Positions 61,301-64,000 of a stretch of 64,000 nt of DNA are shown here, piece by piece; within the stretch, counting starts at the first letter, position 1, and the number at the start of each line of letters is the position of its first letter. This stretch comes from Macrosoma leucophasiata. Taxonomy: Eukaryota; Arthropoda; Insecta; Lepidoptera; Hedylidae. The translations under genes were made by a program, and so were the position numbers. The DNA lies in NCBI GenBank assembly GCA_036365455.1, contig JAWQUS010000008.1:21373501-21437500 (forward strand), in the 5' to 3' direction. The notes under the pieces were generated by a model. It saw only the letters and a list, made by a program, of their open reading frames with translations, made no database searches and was not told where the DNA came from.

Positions 61301-64000
61301 CACTTTTTTACAACTTCGAGCTTACTACAAACGAAAATTCTTTCACTACAAACCTCTAGGGACCTCCCTCTATCATTTTAGACGTTTGTAGTAATCGACA
61401 AGTCCGTCAAACATAAGTAGTTCAGTCAACATACCTCCCATACCAGATTTACATAATCAGGTCACTTTTTTTACAACTTCGAGCTTACTACAAACGAAAA
61501 TTCTTTCACTACAAACCTCTACGCACCTCCCTCTATCATTTCAGACGTTTGTAGTAGTCGACAAGTCCATCAACCGTAAGTTATTGCGTCGACATACCTC
61601 CCATACCAGATTTACATAATCAGGTTACTTCTTTTACAACTTCGAGCTTACTACAAACGAAAATTCTTTCACTACAAACCTCTAGGAACCTCCTTCTATC
61701 ATTTTAGACGTTTGTAGTAGTCGTCAAGTACATCAACCGTAACTTATACCGTCGACATACCTCCCATACCGGATTTTCATAATCAGGTCACTTTTTTTAC
61801 AACTTCGAGCTTACTACAAACGAAAATTCTTTCACTACAAACCTCTACGCACCTTCCTCTATCATTTTCGACGTTTGTAGTAATCGCCAAGTCCATCAAA
61901 CATAAGCAGTTCAGTCAACATACCTCCCATACCAGATTTACATAATCACGTCACTTTTTTTACAACTTCGAGCTTACTACAAACGAAAATTCTTTCACTA
62001 CAAACCTCTACGGACCTCCCTCTATCATTTCAGACGTTTGTAGTAATCGCCAAGTCCGTCAAACATAAGTAGTTCAGTCAACATACCTCCCATACCAGAT
62101 TTACATAATCAGGTCACGTTTTTTACAACTTCGAGCTTATAACAAACAAAAATTCTTTCACTACAAACCTCTATGAACCTGCCTCTATCATTTCAGACGT
62201 TTGTAGTAATCGCCAAGTCCATCAAACATGAGCAGTTCAGTCAACATACCTCCCATACCAGATTTACATAATCACGTCACTTTTTTTACAACTTCGAGCT
62301 TACTACAAACGAAAATTCTTTCAGTACAAACCTCTACGCACCTCCCTCTATCATTTCAGACGTTTGTAGTAATCGCCAAGTCCATCAAACATGAGCAGTT
62401 CAGTCAACATACCTCCCATACCAGATTTACATAATCAGGTTACTTCTTTTACAACTTCGAGCTTACTACAAACGAAAATTCTTTCACTACAAACCTCTAG
62501 GAACCTCCTTCTATCATTTTAGACGTATGTAGTAGTCGTCAAGTACATCAACCGTAACTTATACCGTCGACATACCTCCCATACCTGATTTTCATAATCA
62601 GGTCACTTTTTTTACAACTTCGAGCTTACTACAAACGAAAATTCTTTCACTACAAACCTCTACGCACCTCCCTCTATCATTTTCGACGTTTGTAGTAATC
62701 GCCAAGTCCATCAAACATAAGCAGTTCAGTCAACATACCTCCCATACCAGATTTACATAATCACGTCACTTTTTTTACAACTTCGAGCTTACTACAAACG
62801 AAAATTCTTTCACTACAAACCTCTACGCACCTCCTTCTATCATTTCAGACGTTTGTAGTAGTCGACAAGTCCATCAACCGTAAATTATTCCGTCGACATA
62901 CCTCCCATATCGGATTTTCATAATCAGGTCACTTTTTTTACAACTTCGAGCTTACTACAAACGAAAATTCTTTCACTACAAACCTCTACGCACCTCCCTT
63001 TATCATTTTAGACGTTTGTAGTAATCGACAAGTCCGTCAAACATAAGTAGTTCAGTCAACATACCTCCCATACCAGATTTACATAATCACGTCCCTTTTT
63101 TTACAACTTCGAGCTTACTACAAACGAAAATTCTTTCACTACAAACCTCTACGCACCTCTCTCTATCATTTCAGACGTTTGTAGTAATCGCCAAGTCCAT
63201 CAAACATAAGCAGTTCAGTCAACATACCTCCCATACCAGATTTACATAATCACGTCACTTTTTTACAACTTCGAGCTTATTACAAACGAAAATTCTTTCA
63301 CTAGAAACCTCTAGGGACCTCCCTCTATCATTTTATATGTTTGTAGTAATCGACAAGTCCGTCAAACATAAGTAGTTCAGTCAACATACCTCCCATACCA
63401 GATTTACATAATCAGGTTACTTTTTTTACAACTTCGAGCTTACTACAAATGAAAATTCTTTCACTACAAACCTCTAGGGACCTCCCTCTATCATTTTCGA
63501 CGTTTGTAGTAATCGCCAAGTCCATCAAACATAAGCAGTTCGGTCAACATACCTCCCGTACCGGATTTACATAATCACGTCACTTTTTTTACAACTTCGA
63601 GCTTACTACAAACGAAAATTCTTTCACTACAAACCTCTACGGACCTTCCCCTATCATTTCAGACGTTTGTAGTAGTCGTCAAGTACATCAACCGTAAGTT
63701 ATACCGTCGACATACCTCCCATACCGGATTTTCATAATCAGGTCACTTTTTTTACAACTTCGAGCTTACTACAAACGAAAATTCTTTCACTACAAACCTC
63801 TAGGGACCTCCTTCTATCATTTTAGACGTTTGTAGTAATCGACAAGTCCTTCATACATAAGTAGTTCAGTCAACATACCTCCCATACCAGATTTACATAA
63901 TCAGGTCACTTTTTTACAACTTCGGGCTTACTACAAACGAAAACTCTTTCACTACAAACCTCTACGGACTGCCTTCTGTCGTATTTAGCGATTGTAGTAA
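58345..64000 (-). repeat. 163-bp satellite array, right arm (~35 units, reaches window end)
   Basis: Same unit as the left arm, inverted. Length to the window end (5,656 bp) equals the left arm (5,661 bp). The terminal ~165 bp is the inverse of 51340-51505 with one mismatch. Continuation past 64000 is unknown. Confidence 0.97.

Noticed and set aside
54213..62434. Four near-identical 68-residue ORFs (54213, 56005 minus; 59620, 62228 plus)
   Set aside because: They are translations of the satellite unit that recur with it; no domain, and most other units have stops in that frame.
51340..64000. CRISPR array
   Set aside because: Units are ~163 bp, contiguous and lack unique spacers; the context is an animal gene.
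51340..64000. Sequencing fold-back artefact
   Set aside because: Not fully excluded, but the spacer is not palindromic and the inner unit order differs between arms, which a single-molecule fold-back would not give.

Overview
The window is animal (insect) genomic DNA, AT-rich, with a large multi-exon gene running left to right on the + strand and introns full of short mobile elements. The repeat types (a 5S-like/tRNA-like SINE complement, RTE-like LINE 3' ends, many TA-flanked fold-back elements, mariner) point to a moth or butterfly; that assignment is inference.

The only protein-coding gene I can support is the perlecan orthologue (Drosophila trol, vertebrate HSPG2), a secreted basement-membrane heparan sulfate proteoglycan. 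I traced 39 internal exons from 658 to 48759. All have AG acceptors and GT donors, and the reading phase is compatible at every junction, giving 6,654 nt (2,218 codons). Module order is LDLa x2, Ig, LDLa x3, Ig, then three laminin-IV modules separated by laminin-EGF repeats (20019-35967), then eight Ig domains (36927-47776), then one more LDLa (48586-48759). The signal-peptide end lies before position 1. The C-terminal laminin-G modules expected of perlecan are not in the window and presumably lie beyond 64000.

The introns hold: a decayed LDLa exon (8055-8234); a mariner nested in a TA-flanked MITE (12310-13710); an RTE-like reverse transcriptase on the minus strand (15399-16829); two displaced copies of downstream exon pieces (21779-22092); ten copies of one SINE-like family ('element A'); several fold-back elements with long terminal inverted repeats; a 68-bp minisatellite (33594-34042); a 5S-derived SINE; and a THAP-domain fragment beside a perfect 32-bp palindrome.

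From 51.1 kb to the window end lies the most striking structure: two arrays of a ~163-bp satellite, each ~5.66 kb (~35 units), in opposite orientation around a ~1.35 kb non-palindromic spacer. The last base of the window pairs with 51340: the outermost units of the two arms match almost base for base in inverted orientation, and an interior block of units is mirrored at a different offset. This is a giant inverted duplication of a satellite with later unit shuffling, apparently inside a perlecan intron.
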